A stretch of 64,000 bases of DNA, taken from positions 14,900,001-14,964,000 of the forward strand of contig JAWQUS010000030.1 of assembly GCA_036365455.1 (NCBI GenBank). Direction: 5' to 3'. Below the pieces are notes generated by a model. That model saw only the letters and a program-made list of their open reading frames with translations, had not been told where the DNA came from and did no database searches. Source of the DNA: Macrosoma leucophasiata (taxonomy: Eukaryota; Arthropoda; Insecta; Lepidoptera; Hedylidae). Below, piece by piece: positions 35,276 through 45,594 of the stretch (position 1 is its first letter; each line of letters starts with the position of its first letter). The translations under genes were made by a program, and so were the position numbers.

Positions 35276-35451
35276 GCGAGCGACTGGTGGCCGGCAGAAG
35301 CACAGTCTGCCGGAGCTGCCCTATGAGTACAGTGCGCTGGAACCGGTCATCAGTCGTGAAATCATGAGTCTGCACCACAGCAAGCACCACGCTACCTATG
35401 TCAACAACTTGAATGCGGCCGAAGAGAAACTTGTACAAGCTCAATCGAAAG
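35276..35451 (+). CDS. Sod2: Mn superoxide dismutase, coding exon 2
   Basis: The 176-bp exon lies between acceptor tatttgaag|GCG and donor CGAAAG|gtgata. It finishes the presequence (RATGGRQ) and starts the mature enzyme at K19-H20 with [15 protein letters not shown]. The first Mn ligand H44 lies in [13 protein letters not shown], which also holds H48 and the gateway residue Y52 (H26, H30, Y34 in human mature numbering). It exits in phase 1, the phase needed by both alternative exons 3A and 3B. The product removes superoxide in the mitochondrial matrix and usually works as a homotetramer. Confidence 0.95.
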
Positions 35452-35718
35452 GTGATATTCAGATTACAATACATTTTCTCTGGTAGTCACCTGTTAAAAA
35501 TCCTTTTCATACTACAGCAGATAACATTTTTCTGGGAAATACTCTTTAACCAATGAAGGGATTGAACTTTTATCCATGAAACTATTCTACCAGATAATTG
35601 ATGAAGTAAATTAACAATCGGTAGCTTATTTATTTTTAAAACACCGTTTCTTTGAATTATATTGTATTAGGTGATTTATATATTAGAAAATAATTAACTG
35701 CAAATATTTATTTAACAG

Positions 35719-35860
35719 CAGCTGACACGGTCACAATGATAGCTTTGCTAAATGCTGTGAAGTTTAATGGTGGTGGTCATATCAATCACTCTATTTTGTG
35801 GCTAAACCTGACTCCAAGTCAAACTGAACCATCTCTTGGTTTTACTCAAGCTGTTGAACA
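35719..35860 (+). CDS. Sod2: Mn superoxide dismutase, alternative exon 3A (divergent copy)
   Basis: The 142-bp exon is bounded by acceptor tttaacag|CAG and donor GAACA|gtaaca. It enters in phase 1 and exits in phase 2, exactly like exon 3B downstream. It encodes the same structural segment, keeps [10 protein letters not shown] including the Mn ligand (H93 in this isoform, H74 in human), and keeps the active-site Trp. It differs elsewhere: ILW replaces IFW, and the loop after NLTP lacks the usual NGG. It is one residue longer than 3B, which would give a 216-residue protein. There is no internal stop. It is either a true alternative exon or a recently silenced duplicate; intact phase, sites and motif favour use. 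Confidence 0.8.
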
Positions 35861-36197
35861 GTAACATTTCTAATTATTTTTAGATCATTATTTGCTGTTT
35901 AGTTCATACAATAGTTGTTGGAGTGTTGTCCTTTTTACAGTAAACCATTGTTATTTGAACCTACTTAGTTAGATATTTTGTTTTTATGGTTAAGTAATTG
36001 TAAATGAGATTCCATGCAACTTGAACATCAGTTGGAAAATATGATAATCCATTGTAAGATAATAATATATTGTACTTACTTTTAAATATATTACATCCAG
36101 TGAGTGAAGTAAAAGAAAAAGTGACTTGGGTACTTAAGGCCTCCTACATACATCAAACATCAAATACTCCTACAGTACTCAACAATTAATATTGCAC

Positions 36198-36430
36198 ATT
36201 GAGCCTGCGAAGGAGATGATTGGCACGTTTCCACTTCGTAGAGTGATATCTCTGTTACACACTGCCTACGTAAGTACTGACAGTTCGGTATTGGTCAAAA
36301 CTTGATCAAAATGGTAGACAAACGTCAAATAAGTACAGTGTGAAAGAGATAATGCTCTACAGACCCGAAATGAGCCGAAATAAGTCTCCTTCCTAGGCTT
36401 GATGTGCAATATTTATTGTTGAGCACTGTA
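36198..36430 (+). repeat. Dispersed short repeat in Sod2 intron ('cacactgcctacgtaagtac' family)
   Basis: It matches the copies at 26360-26590 and 44195-44375 in landmark order. It lies between exons 3A and 3B. Confidence 0.6.
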
Positions 36431-37070
36431 TGTACACTTGGCAATTATTTGTTTATAATACTTATTATATTTTTTGAGCTGTATTTATAATTAGTGCCTG
36501 GAGTCCGTTGTTAATGCAACTCTATTTTATATTGTTTTCTATTTTTATAATATTACATAACTACCAAGTTATAGAAGTAAATATCAGTGGAGTGTATTGC
36601 ATATAAACAGAACGGGCAGAGCCTACCTCAGTATCTCACAGTAGGATTTGTTTTTTTTTAGAAATACATTTACTATGAATAAATTAAACATATAATTTGA
36701 ATATTAAACATAAAAAAAAAAGTTTTTCAGTTTATTTTTTTGATGAGGTAGTGAGGTGAGCTCTATTTATTAGCCTGTATGCAATATGCAATGACATTGC
36801 ACCTAAATAGGTAAAATAAAATGTTCGATCATAAATTATTTAGTAAATAATTTGATATATCAACATCACCAGCATCACATAGTAGATGCTATCAGGGAAC
36901 TGGCTGCTCAACCACGACATACCTTATGTGGTTGTAATAAAAGCTATATTTGATTGATTTTAGTTAAGCAGATAGTTCCCTGACTATACATCATAACCTG
37001 GCCAATATGTGCCAATTAACAAATTGCAACAAAAGGAAATACCACTTATTCCTTATAAATTTCTCTTCAG

Positions 37071-37209
37071 GTGATATCCAAACAGTGATCAGCCTGGCTC
37101 CAGCCCTCAAATTCAATGGAGGTGGTCACATCAACCACACCATCTTCTGGCAGAACCTCTCCCCCAATGGTGGTAAACCTTCTGACAGTCTCACCAAAGC
37201 TGTTGAGAA
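37071..37209 (+). CDS. Sod2: Mn superoxide dismutase, alternative exon 3B (canonical)
   Basis: The 139-bp exon lies between acceptor ttctcttcag|GTG and donor GAGAA|gtaatc. It encodes [20 protein letters not shown] and then [19 protein letters not shown], very close to the usual insect MnSOD. The ligand is H92. Spliced with exons 1, 2, 4 and 5 it gives 215 residues, the usual insect length. Including 3A and 3B together would put everything downstream out of frame (3A ends phase 2, 3B needs phase 1), so an mRNA can use only one. Confidence 0.95.
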
Positions 37210-37739
37210 GTAATCATCTTATTCTTAATTATGTTTTCTCTCCAATTCCTGGCCTGTCCTAATAATACTAACCTTCTTGTTAATTTTAATTTAAACCACA
37301 CAACTCCAATCCATCTATTTCTTATTTTGTATCAGAACTCATTTTTATATTTGTATTTTAATCCCTCTGTTGTTTATTATTATTTAACTAACTGGCAAGT
37401 CACAATTTATTTCTTACTGAAGATAAGAGTATCTTATCTTAATTACCTTCTTTTATGTTTGTTTTAAATGAAACAAAAAGTAAAGTAAGTAAGTAAATAT
37501 TTTACTTTTTTTTTCTTAGATGTATTTGCTATTAGTATGGTGTTACTTTAAGCAGATTTGTTATGTAACATTGTTTTCGAACCGATCCCTCCAATGAGAG
37601 TATCCACTTATCATTTTGCCTCCTGTTTTTGTCTGTTGACAAAATGCCCTTTCTTTTGCTTTTGGTAGGATAGTTTGAGCTGACCACACAGCGTAGCAGC
37701 TTGTTCATTAGGATTCTTTTGTATCTGATTTCTCCATTC

Positions 37740-38440
37740 TCCACCGTTGTGCCCCCCTATTTGAGCAAATTCTGCCTCTGGCGCCCTCTAGTATTATAAA
37801 TGCGAAAGTTCTAAAGTCTCTAAAGTCTAAACAGCTCAGATTTAGGTTATTTAAAGAGAGGGTGCCACCCAAGTGGCGGTGCGGGCCACCCACCCCCCTC
37901 CAGTTACGCCACTGCGTACTGAGTAGTAGCCAGTGGCATCAAGATGGTAGTCGTACCTACAGACGCGAACAGTTTCACTCCCCATTTGTTCAGTCATCAG
38001 TTTTAGATTAAGGTGCTCTCATTTTTCTGCAATTGCCTTATTGATATTTTTGATGTATACTCATCGACCTTCATCATTCTCTTCATACATGCACGCCAAT
38101 TCCTAAGACTTAGACAGAACTCGACCTATTTGGTCGTGGTAGGTCAGTCTTGGTCTTCCTGGTCTTCTGCAACCATCCACATTCGCATTGTATATCTGTT
38201 TAGTCATTCGCTCATTCGACATTCTTTCTATATGCTCGAATCATCGGAGCATGCCTTTTTTCATTTTTACACCGATACTATCATTCACACAAAGCCTTCT
38301 TTCTTTCTTCTTACATCTTTATTACGAACGCGATCGGTGAGCGGTGCACCACAGATCTTGCGCAAATTGATATTTTTGTTATTTGTATCCCGGTAATTAG
38401 AAATCATGATTTGATATTGTTGATAGTAGTAACTAAGTAG
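37740..38440. repeat. Mixed repeat debris in Sod2 intron 3
   Basis: A MITE-like end (ctccagttacgccactg at about 37900, typical of hAT-like termini) and repeat-derived sequence similar to about 43140-43200 (ttcatacatgcacgcc / atcatacatccacgcg) are visible. There is no supported gene. Confidence 0.4.
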
Positions 38441-38443
38441 TTA

Positions 38444-40240
38444 TTGACATACGTATTAACTTATTATTACGATATCAGATCCTTCAACACAAAATGTGTT
38501 GAGGAAACGATAGAGAGAAACAAGGGCTCCAAAGTGTTTGCAAGGGATCTGTCTATTGGACAGAGCCGGCTGATGCAGCTGAAGACAGAGGACGGCAGTT
38601 TAGCGTCGACTAAGCCTGAGGTATTGCGGGAGATCGAGAGGTTCTATGGGCAGTTATATACCTCGGTCGCACAACCTGCCTCTGATTTGGTTAGAGACCC
38701 GAGAGCCAAATTAACCCGACACTATACCGAAGATATCCCGGACATCAGCCTGTACGAGATTAGGATGGCCCTCAAACAGCTTAAGAACAACAAGGCGCCT
38801 GGAGAGGACGGAATCACTACAGAGCTTCTGCAAGCGGGTGGATCACCGTTACTGAAAGTCCTTCAGAAGCTTTTTAATTCCGTCCTATTCGAAGGTACTA
38901 CGCCAGAAGCATGGAACAGAGGCGTGGTGGTGCTTTTCTTTAAAAAAGGTGATAAAGCCCTATTGAAGAACTATAGACCCATCTCGCTTCTGAGCCATGT
39001 CTACAAGCTGTTTTCGAGGGTGATCACGAACCGTCTCGCTCGCAGGTTTGATGACTTCCAGCCTCCCGAACAAGCCGGTTTCCGAAAAGGCTATAGTACC
39101 ATAGACCACATACACACGCTGCGGCAGGTTATACAGAAGTCCGAGGAGTATAACCGGCCATTATGCTTAGCGTTCGTGGACTATGAGAAAGCCTTTGATT
39201 CGGTTGAAACATGGGCTGTGCTGCAGTCTTTACAGCGTTACCACATTGACTATCGGTATATCGAAGTGTTGAAGTGTCTGTATAAAAACGCCACCATGTC
39301 AGTCCGAGTACAGGACCAATGCACGAAGGCGATTCCTTTGCAGAGGGGAGTAAGACAGGGAGATGTCATCTCACCTCTGCTCTTCACCAATGCAATGGAA
39401 GACGCCTTCAAGCTCCTGGAATGGCAAGGACTAGGCATCAATATCAACGGCGAATACATCACTCACCTTCGGTTTGCCGACGATATTATAGTCATGGCAG
39501 AGTCGCTGGAAGATCTCAGCACAATGCTCGAAGACCTCAATCGAGTGTCCCAAAGAGTGGGCCTTAAAATGAACATGGATAAGACCAAGGTCATGTTCAA
39601 TAACCTTGTATCGCCCACTCCAGTGTCCGTTGGGAACTCGATGCTCGAAGTTGTCGACGACTACGTCTATTTAGGACATACCATACAACTAGGCAGGTCG
39701 AACTTCGAGAAAGAGGTCATTCGCCGAATCCAACTCGGCTGGGCAGCGTTCGGGAAGTTAAGGAGCGTTTTCTCGTCAAACATACCGCAGTCCTTGAAGA
39801 CGAAAGTCTTTAACCAGTGCGTTTTACCGGTGATGACCTACGGTGCCGAGACGTGGTCTCTCACTATGGGTCTCGTGCGAAAGCTCCAAGTCACTCAGCG
39901 GTCAATGGAAAGGGCTATGCTCGGCGTTTCCCTACTGGATCGAATCAGAAATGAGGAGATCCGTAGGCGAACGAAAGTCGCTGACATAGCCAAGCAGATT
40001 TCCAAGCTGAAGTGGCAATGGGCAGGGCACATAGCTCGGAGAACCGATAGCCGCTGGGGCAGAAAGGTTCTCGAGTGGAGACCACGTATCGGCAAACGCA
40101 GCGTAGGACGTCCACCTGCAAGATGGACCGACGACCTGATCAAGGCTGCAGGTACCCGCTGGATGCACGTCGCTTCCGATCGGTCGGCATGGAGGTCCTT
40201 GGGGGAGGCCTATGTTCAGCAGTGGACGTCTTATGGCTGA
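38444..40240 (+). CDS. RTE-type reverse transcriptase (endonuclease domain missing)
   Basis: The open frame gives 598 codons; about the first 12 derive from flanking sequence. Seen motifs: NNKAPGEDGITTELLQ (about residues 115-130), YRPISLLSHVYK (about 184-195), AFVDYEKAFDSV (about 245-257), RQGDVISPLLF and the catalytic FADD at 344-347. The C-terminal part has GHIARRTDSRWGRKVLEW and WTDDLIKAAG, a tail shared by RTE elements often annotated as endonuclease-reverse transcriptase in Lepidoptera. There is no stop or frameshift, which implies a young insertion. Without the endonuclease the copy should be unable to move on its own. Confidence 0.9.
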   Translation: MTYVLTYYYDIRSFNTKCVEETIERNKGSKVFARDLSIGQSRLMQLKTEDGSLASTKPEVLREIERFYGQLYTSVAQPASDLVRDPRAKLTRHYTEDIPDISLYEIRMALKQLKNNKAPGEDGITTELLQAGGSPLLKVLQKLFNSVLFEGTTPEAWNRGVVVLFFKKGDKALLKNYRPISLLSHVYKLFSRVITNRLARRFDDFQPPEQAGFRKGYSTIDHIHTLRQVIQKSEEYNRPLCLAFVDYEKAFDSVETWAVLQSLQRYHIDYRYIEVLKCLYKNATMSVRVQDQCTKAIPLQRGVRQGDVISPLLFTNAMEDAFKLLEWQGLGININGEYITHLRFADDIIVMAESLEDLSTMLEDLNRVSQRVGLKMNMDKTKVMFNNLVSPTPVSVGNSMLEVVDDYVYLGHTIQLGRSNFEKEVIRRIQLGWAAFGKLRSVFSSNIPQSLKTKVFNQCVLPVMTYGAETWSLTMGLVRKLQVTQRSMERAMLGVSLLDRIRNEEIRRRTKVADIAKQISKLKWQWAGHIARRTDSRWGRKVLEWRPRIGKRSVGRPPARWTDDLIKAAGTRWMHVASDRSAWRSLGEAYVQQWTSYG

Positions 40241-40255
40241 TATGATGATGATGGT
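38485..40255 (+). mobile_element. 5'-truncated RTE-type non-LTR retrotransposon
   Basis: The element lacks the apurinic endonuclease domain, starts inside the segment before the reverse transcriptase, and ends in a short (ATG)n tail after the ORF stop. Such microsatellite 3' ends are typical of RTE elements. A near-identical 3' fragment lies at 50886-51617. It sits in sense orientation in the Sod2 intron before exon 4. Confidence 0.85.
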
Positions 40256-40473
40256 ATTTACTTACTACCACTTCTCACTGCTGCCTAAATGAACAAAAAA
40301 AATTAAATGATTTTTATTGCTAAGTACGTAGCATTATATTTTTAGCTATAGCATCATACAGCAGGAAAAAATAGTTTAATATTCATGTATACAGCAGTGT
40401 ATAAATATTAAAGAAGATTAATTAATATTTTACTGAATGTTATTTCTGATCGATTTGTTTTACTATATTAAAG

Positions 40474-40628
40474 GGACTTCGGATCATGGGAGAACATGAA
40501 GAACCAATTAGCGACATCGTCGGTTGCTGTACAAGGGTCTGGATGGGGCTGGCTCGGTTATAACAAGCAAATGAAGAAACTGCAGATTGAAACTTGTCAA
40601 AACCAGGATCCCTTACAAGCAACTACTG
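40474..40628 (+). CDS. Sod2: Mn superoxide dismutase, coding exon 4
   Basis: The 155-bp exon has acceptor tattaaag|GGA and donor ACTACTG|gtaata. Its first base completes the codon left by exon 3A (CA|G, Gln) or 3B (AA|G, Lys), giving [12 protein letters not shown]. It contains [11 protein letters not shown] and the second-shell Gln in [12 protein letters not shown] (Q160 in the 3B isoform, human Q143), which hydrogen-bonds the metal-bound solvent. Confidence 0.95.
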
Positions 40629-40836
40629 GTAATAGTTATTTCACCTATGTGTCCTGCCCACTGCCATTTGAGTTTCACTATTCAGTGGGTTATGTCAGCT
40701 TCTTTGTTTCTCGTGCGGATCATAATCATCAACAACATCGAGCCTAGTGCCATCACCTTGAACTATAATAGTACTGAGTGCGACAAGGACATTTGACATG
40801 ATCTTTGTACATGTTCGTTTTATAAGCCCTACTGCG

Positions 40837-41188
40837 CAGTGGCAGACTTAGAGGGCGGCAGCAGGGGCGGTCCGCCATGGGGCTCCGGTTCTGGAGGCTT
40901 CCAAAGGTCGAGGTTTTTAGAGCTGGAAAGGGAAATGTCGTTTTTTGACGGAGGAATATGAGGTTTTTTTTATTCGCGCGTTCTTTTTGATGTGTAATTT
41001 AGACAGGGGTGTGACTACCGCCGTATCAATCATCAAGCCCCCGGGCTGCGGGGCGCCCCAATATTGGCGCGGGCGGGGGCCCCTAATTTTACCTCCTTCC
41101 GTATGGACGTTTTTTTTTTGCTCGTGCGTCTTGTGCCTCCAAATGCTAAATGCCGCCTCGGGCCTCCGATAACCTTAGTCCGCCATTG
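40837..41188. mobile_element. hAT-type MITE in Sod2 intron 4
   Basis: The ends CAGTGGCAGACTTAG and (complement of the right end) CAATGGCGGACTAAG form imperfect inverted repeats. Flanking octamers ctactgcg (40829-40836) and ctactgag (41189-41196) match at 7 of 8 bases. The GC-rich interior has no ORF of note. Confidence 0.7.
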
Positions 41189-41582
41189 CTACTGAGACCG
41201 TTGATCATTGTGCCAAGGTCTTCCAGGGTCTCAGCCATACTAGACTACAGAGGCATTTCTTTACGACTGATATTCAAATCCTAAAAAATCCCTGTAATTT
41301 GTAGTTGCCCATTTGTAATTATTAACAGTATTGTTTGATTTTATATTTATTATAATGTCTATATTTGGTTGACCTACAGATAAATCAAGAATGAACTCCA
41401 ATTAAAGTAATACGATATTTATGTTCAATATACGGCACGGGTTCTAGGCTCATATACCTACTCATTTTCTTTATTTTGGAGTCCAAGAAGTAACTATTTC
41501 ATTGTTACATGAATCAAAACAGCTAAAATTGTCGATTCAGATTGTTTATTTATATCTCAGGAAATTATGATAAATTCCTACT

Positions 41583-41776
41583 TCCCTACTAATATTTTAA
41601 ATGCGTCTGTTACCTTTTCACGTCCAAACGACTGAACCGATTTTAATGAAATTTGGTAAAGAGATAGAGCTGACTTTGAGAAAGAACATAGGCTTCTAGT
41701 TAGTAGTACTAGTAGTTCTACTTAGTTATTTATAAAACGGCATCCACGCGGGCGAAGCCGCAGGCAACAGCTAGTC
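41583..41776 (+). mobile_element. Helitron-like non-autonomous element
   Basis: It starts TCCCTACTAATATTTTAAATG and ends gggcgaagccgcaggcaaca followed by GCTAG and T, the Helitron-type end. It carries the 'tgaaccgattttaatgaaat' segment common in such lepidopteran elements. Confidence 0.6.
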
Positions 41777-41908
41777 ATAAATAAAATATCCTTATAAATA
41801 CCGAGCTGAAATGATACGAAGTCTCTCTCCTAAAGTCGATGTGCAATATAAATATCTTGCTGCGTACAACATTTTACCCATTTTACAAACGACATTTTAT
41901 GTTTTCAG

Positions 41909-42054
41909 GATTGATCCCCTTATTCGGAATCGATGTTTGGGAGCACGCTTACTACCTTCAATACAAGAACGTGCGGGCTGATTACGTCAAGGCAATATTT
42001 GACGTGGCCAACTGGCAAGATGTTTCTGCCAGATACGAGAACGCTCTGAAGTAA
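41909..42054 (+). CDS. Sod2: Mn superoxide dismutase, coding exon 5 with stop
   Basis: Acceptor tttcag|GATTG joins in phase 1 to give [20 protein letters not shown]. This holds the last two Mn ligands, D176 and H180 (3B isoform; human D159 and H163), and the YYLQYKNVR tetramer-interface stretch. The frame ends ENALK-stop at 42054. The C-terminal lysine and the total length fit the family. Confidence 0.96.
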
Positions 42055-42206
42055 AACTGTACCATATGAATCATATCTAGCATTTTTGGTTAAACCACTT
42101 AGTTGTTAAAGCTTTAATGTATGCAATCACCCAATGAGGTCTGTATTTGCATGGATTAGGATGTGATTATAATGCCTGTGTTAATCGGAATCTATACATT
42201 TTAATG

Positions 42207-42216
42207 AATAAATAAA
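42207..42216 (+). terminator. Sod2 polyadenylation signal
   Basis: Two overlapping AATAAA hexamers lie about 150 bases after the stop codon. This is a suitable 3' UTR length. Confidence 0.7.
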
Positions 42217-43230
42217 TTACGTTTAGTAATTGGACGTAGTTTTATTTCACTAAATACTACGAGCTGTTTGCGCAAATCTTAAATCGTCCTCGAAAGTTAG
42301 TCGATGCAACGATTCAAAGATATTATGCGACGATTGTATGATATAGGGATACTCGAGGAGCAAAATGTGGAAGTAGTTTTCATCAGCCCAATACTGAAAC
42401 TCGCCGTCTTTCTAGTCGTGTGGTCGAGATGCGCAAAGTTTACGCAGGCGACATTTCCCATACAAATTCGTAAGTCTTTCTTTGAGCTTTCCTGTAATGA
42501 TTCTAAACTTATTGACTTGTCATAACCCTAATTTGCGTACTGATTTTCGCAGATTTAAAAAATATTAATAAAATCGCCAGAGAGTATGTTGTACGTTTAT
42601 AGGGGAGGGCAGTTTGGCTCGAGGAGTACTAGCTTGGTACTTACCTATGCACATATCAATGTCTTTGCTGTAAATTGCGCTATTAATATCTCTAGGGAAG
42701 GGCAGCCACCCTCCCCGGCCACCCCTTGGCGACGTATCATCTCAGAATGTCAACTTCGCAAAATACCAACCGCTCGCATAAAGACAACTTAGACGCTCAA
42801 GGGCCGAGGTCAACAAACATACTTCTCCAGTGGCTGGTACTATCGAAAACAGCTGGCATATCTTGTGTCGAGGACGAATCTACGTCAGAAGAGGCCTAGT
42901 AAGGAGTTTCCACGCGTAGTCATCAAATATCCCCGTGATGGTCAGTATACGAAGGGTGACGCCCCATTTATTTCTTCGTGCTTGGAGTGGAGTATACGGA
43001 CGTGTCTTGTGATAATCAGTGTTGTTGTAAAAGTCATGTGAGCCATTTTCTTTAAATTTGTATGTACCTATCTTCACGCCAAGTCTCATAACGCGACAGA
43101 CAGAGAGTGGAACGCCAGATATCCCGGTCCAGACACATCTCACACACCTCCCGTGCTTCTTCTACATTTATCATTCTCATCATACATCCACGCGAATTTG
43201 AATTCGTCACGTTAATTAATTATTGAAGTG
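42217..43230. other. No recognised gene
   Basis: I see no exon. Short ORFs here lack motifs or splice context. The right end (about 42900-43210) resembles repeat-derived sequence. Confidence 0.4.
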
Positions 43231-43532
43231 TGTAAGTATTTGGTTTTGATTTTATTTAATTTTCATTTCGATTTAACAATTTCTTGTTATTTTGATTTTT
43301 TAATTGTCATAAAAATAGAGAAAGAACAAAACGCAAGACAGTCATACAACTGTCAGAGATTTGTCAACTTGACAACCCACTGTCACAAAATTAATCAATC
43401 GTTTGTGTTTCTCAGAGGTGTATACTTTGTGGCGAAATTATTCAAATAATTTGAAATTGAACTGTAATTTCTCTTGTAATCTTGTTATACATATCGTGTT
43501 CTGGAAGATCTGCTCGGTTCGTTTGATACCTG
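43230..43532 (+). promoter_or_regulatory. Possible promoter and 5' UTR exon of the 47.7-kb ORF
   Basis: The stretch ends in a very strong donor (ATACCTG|gtaagtac at 43533). A matching strong acceptor (ttttttcttctcag) lies at 47658-47671, just before the ORF at 47712. This would make a non-coding first exon and a 4.1-kb intron. It is inference from splice signals only. Confidence 0.3.
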
Positions 43533-44194
43533 GTAAGTACTTTACTTGCTTTAGAATATTGTTAAAAATGACGAAGCTCTATGCATGTCAGTGTTATTGA
43601 TTTTTTGCGAACAAACATTAAATGAATGTATATCGCAGACTTCGAGAAGGTAGACTGCATGCAAAGGTTTGTGTGCCCTTAAAATGTTTTGGCTTAAAGG
43701 TTAGAAAATATAATAATCTATTAGGAGTAAAACAATATGATTATGTAGGTACATACTTCGCCTTACCTCTTGACATAGGCAAGAAAAATATTTTTTTCTT
43801 TGTTGTAGTTGAGAACACAAATTGTTAGGTGCATTTTAATGTGTAATAGTTTCATTATCTTGTCTAGAAAATGTTATATGATACAGTGAATTATATGTCT
43901 AGATTTCCTAGACATTCTGAATTCATAGCATCCCTGAAATTGCCTTACAGGTCTTTGTTATATAATTGTAACCTTATTCCTAGAGATACACCGAATATTT
44001 GGTTAGTATTCGGTATTCAGTGTATTCGGCATCTTTTCCACTATTCATATTCCACCAAATTATTCGTTTTTGGTGCTGAATATATTTGATTCGAATATTT
44101 ATATTTTATTGGCTACACGACATGGTATATAACTACAAGATAAAAATTCTTATGTTATTTTATAAGCCAAAGATCTATAAAGAATGTGTTGAAT

Positions 44195-44375
44195 AAAGTT
44201 CATGTCATCTCTGCTGCACACTGCCTATGTAAGCGCTAATATTCCAGTATTGGTCAAAACTTGATCAAAATGGTTGACAAACATAATTTTGGTTGTGTGC
44301 AAAAAAGATAACACTACATAGCCCAAATTATCTGAAGACGTTCTGCTAAAGTTGATGTGCAATATATTTTGCTGG
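44195..44375 (+). repeat. Dispersed short repeat ('cacactgcctatgtaagcgc' family)
   Basis: It is the same family as 26360-26590 and 36198-36430, more diverged. Confidence 0.55.
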
Positions 44376-44739
44376 TTACTGTTCTCGATTTCAGTGATGT
44401 AGCTACTATGGGTGGCACCCGGGGCAGGTGAGCAAAATTAAAAGGTTTACAAATAAAACTATTTTATTAAAAAAAAAAACATTTTTTAAACTTAAAACAT
44501 TTAAATTGAATTTTTGAATTTCTACAACTGTTGGTACATTAGACAATTTTTATTCCATTTTGGTAAAAATATTTAAAATTAATGGAAATATTCCATAGGT
44601 TCTCAGTATGATATTCCACAGCCGTGACCTTTTATTATTGTTAAACATATCAATGTATGGAATTTAGCCTTTTTTTATTTTTAACTTGTGTGTCTTAGGT
44701 TCTCAATTTTATCTTTGATATAATAATAATATTTCAAAG

Positions 44740-44763
44740 CAGTTTTTTTTTTTTTTTTTTTGT
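44740..44763. repeat. Poly(T) tract
   Basis: A run of about 20 T residues is present. Confidence 0.9.
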
Positions 44764-44867
44764 TTTTACTCTTACTAAGATGTCCATGATGGAGGGAATT
44801 AAACACCAACACTTTGTAGTGGTTATGTATAAGGTAATTGATTTATTATTGTTCTTGGACGGCCCGG

Positions 44868-45066
44868 TTAGTTCAGCGGTGTGAAATGACTATTTGATTC
44901 GAAGGGTCGCGGGTTTGATCCCCACACCTGGACAAATGTTTGTATGGCCTACAGATATTTGTTTTGGGTCTGGGTGTTTGTGTATGTGTTGTATGTGTAC
45001 AACGGCACCCACGACACAGGTTTATACCTACTGTGGGGCTGTGAGTGCAAGCGTATTTTATTTTAT
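44868..45066 (+). repeat. tRNA-headed SINE, single-orientation copy
   Basis: The head ggcccggttagttcagcggt has an A-box, and gcgggtttgatccccacacc is a B-box. The body contains 'ttgggtctgggtgtttgtgt' and acccacgacacagg, and the end is gtgagtgcaagcgtatttta. It is the best reference copy for the foldback versions at 25345 and 56694. Confidence 0.8.
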
Positions 45067-45330
45067 TTTTATAGGGTCCATCTACTGCTTAAGCATTTAG
45101 AACAGCGACATAATACCTATTGAAATATCTGATTTCATGAAGATGTTTATAGGCTACATTATTACTTATCATCAATGTGAACTGTGTGCTTGTTTGCCAC
45201 TTCATGACATTAAAAAAATGTACTTATCAATATAATACAATGCTTAGGCTGATATATTGTGATATACCTTCTTTTTTGATATCTTACATTTCTACTACAT
45301 TACATTTCTAAGTATAAAAGCTTAAATAGA

Positions 45331-45454
45331 AAAATGGAAAGAAAACTTTGACTTGACTTTAGGCGAGGACTGAACCTGCGTCCTTTGGAGAACTAGTCCA
45401 AATGCCACTAAGTTCCATACTCAAGCATCAATTTCTCTTTCCCTTTTTGATTTA
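45331..45454. repeat. Old copy of the foldback tRNA SINE
   Basis: The left part aaaaatggaaagaaaacttt plus a minus-oriented tRNA-like head (ggcgaggactgaacctgcg) is balanced on the right by the inverted ctctttccctttttgattt. It is degraded relative to 21606-21950. Confidence 0.6.
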
Positions 45455-45594
45455 ACCACCTCAGTGGTCAATGAAAGACGTTCATCATAATTAATTCATT
45501 ATTAATACAACCTATATGATAAACTTTGGAGTTTATGCAATATTGTTAAGATGTCAAATATGTAAAATATAATGTATATATACATAAAATAATA

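Noticed and set aside
38013..38396. 127-codon plus-strand ORF before the RTE element
   Set aside because: It is Ser/Phe/Ile-rich translation of repeat-derived sequence, with no motif. It lies in a Sod2 intron.
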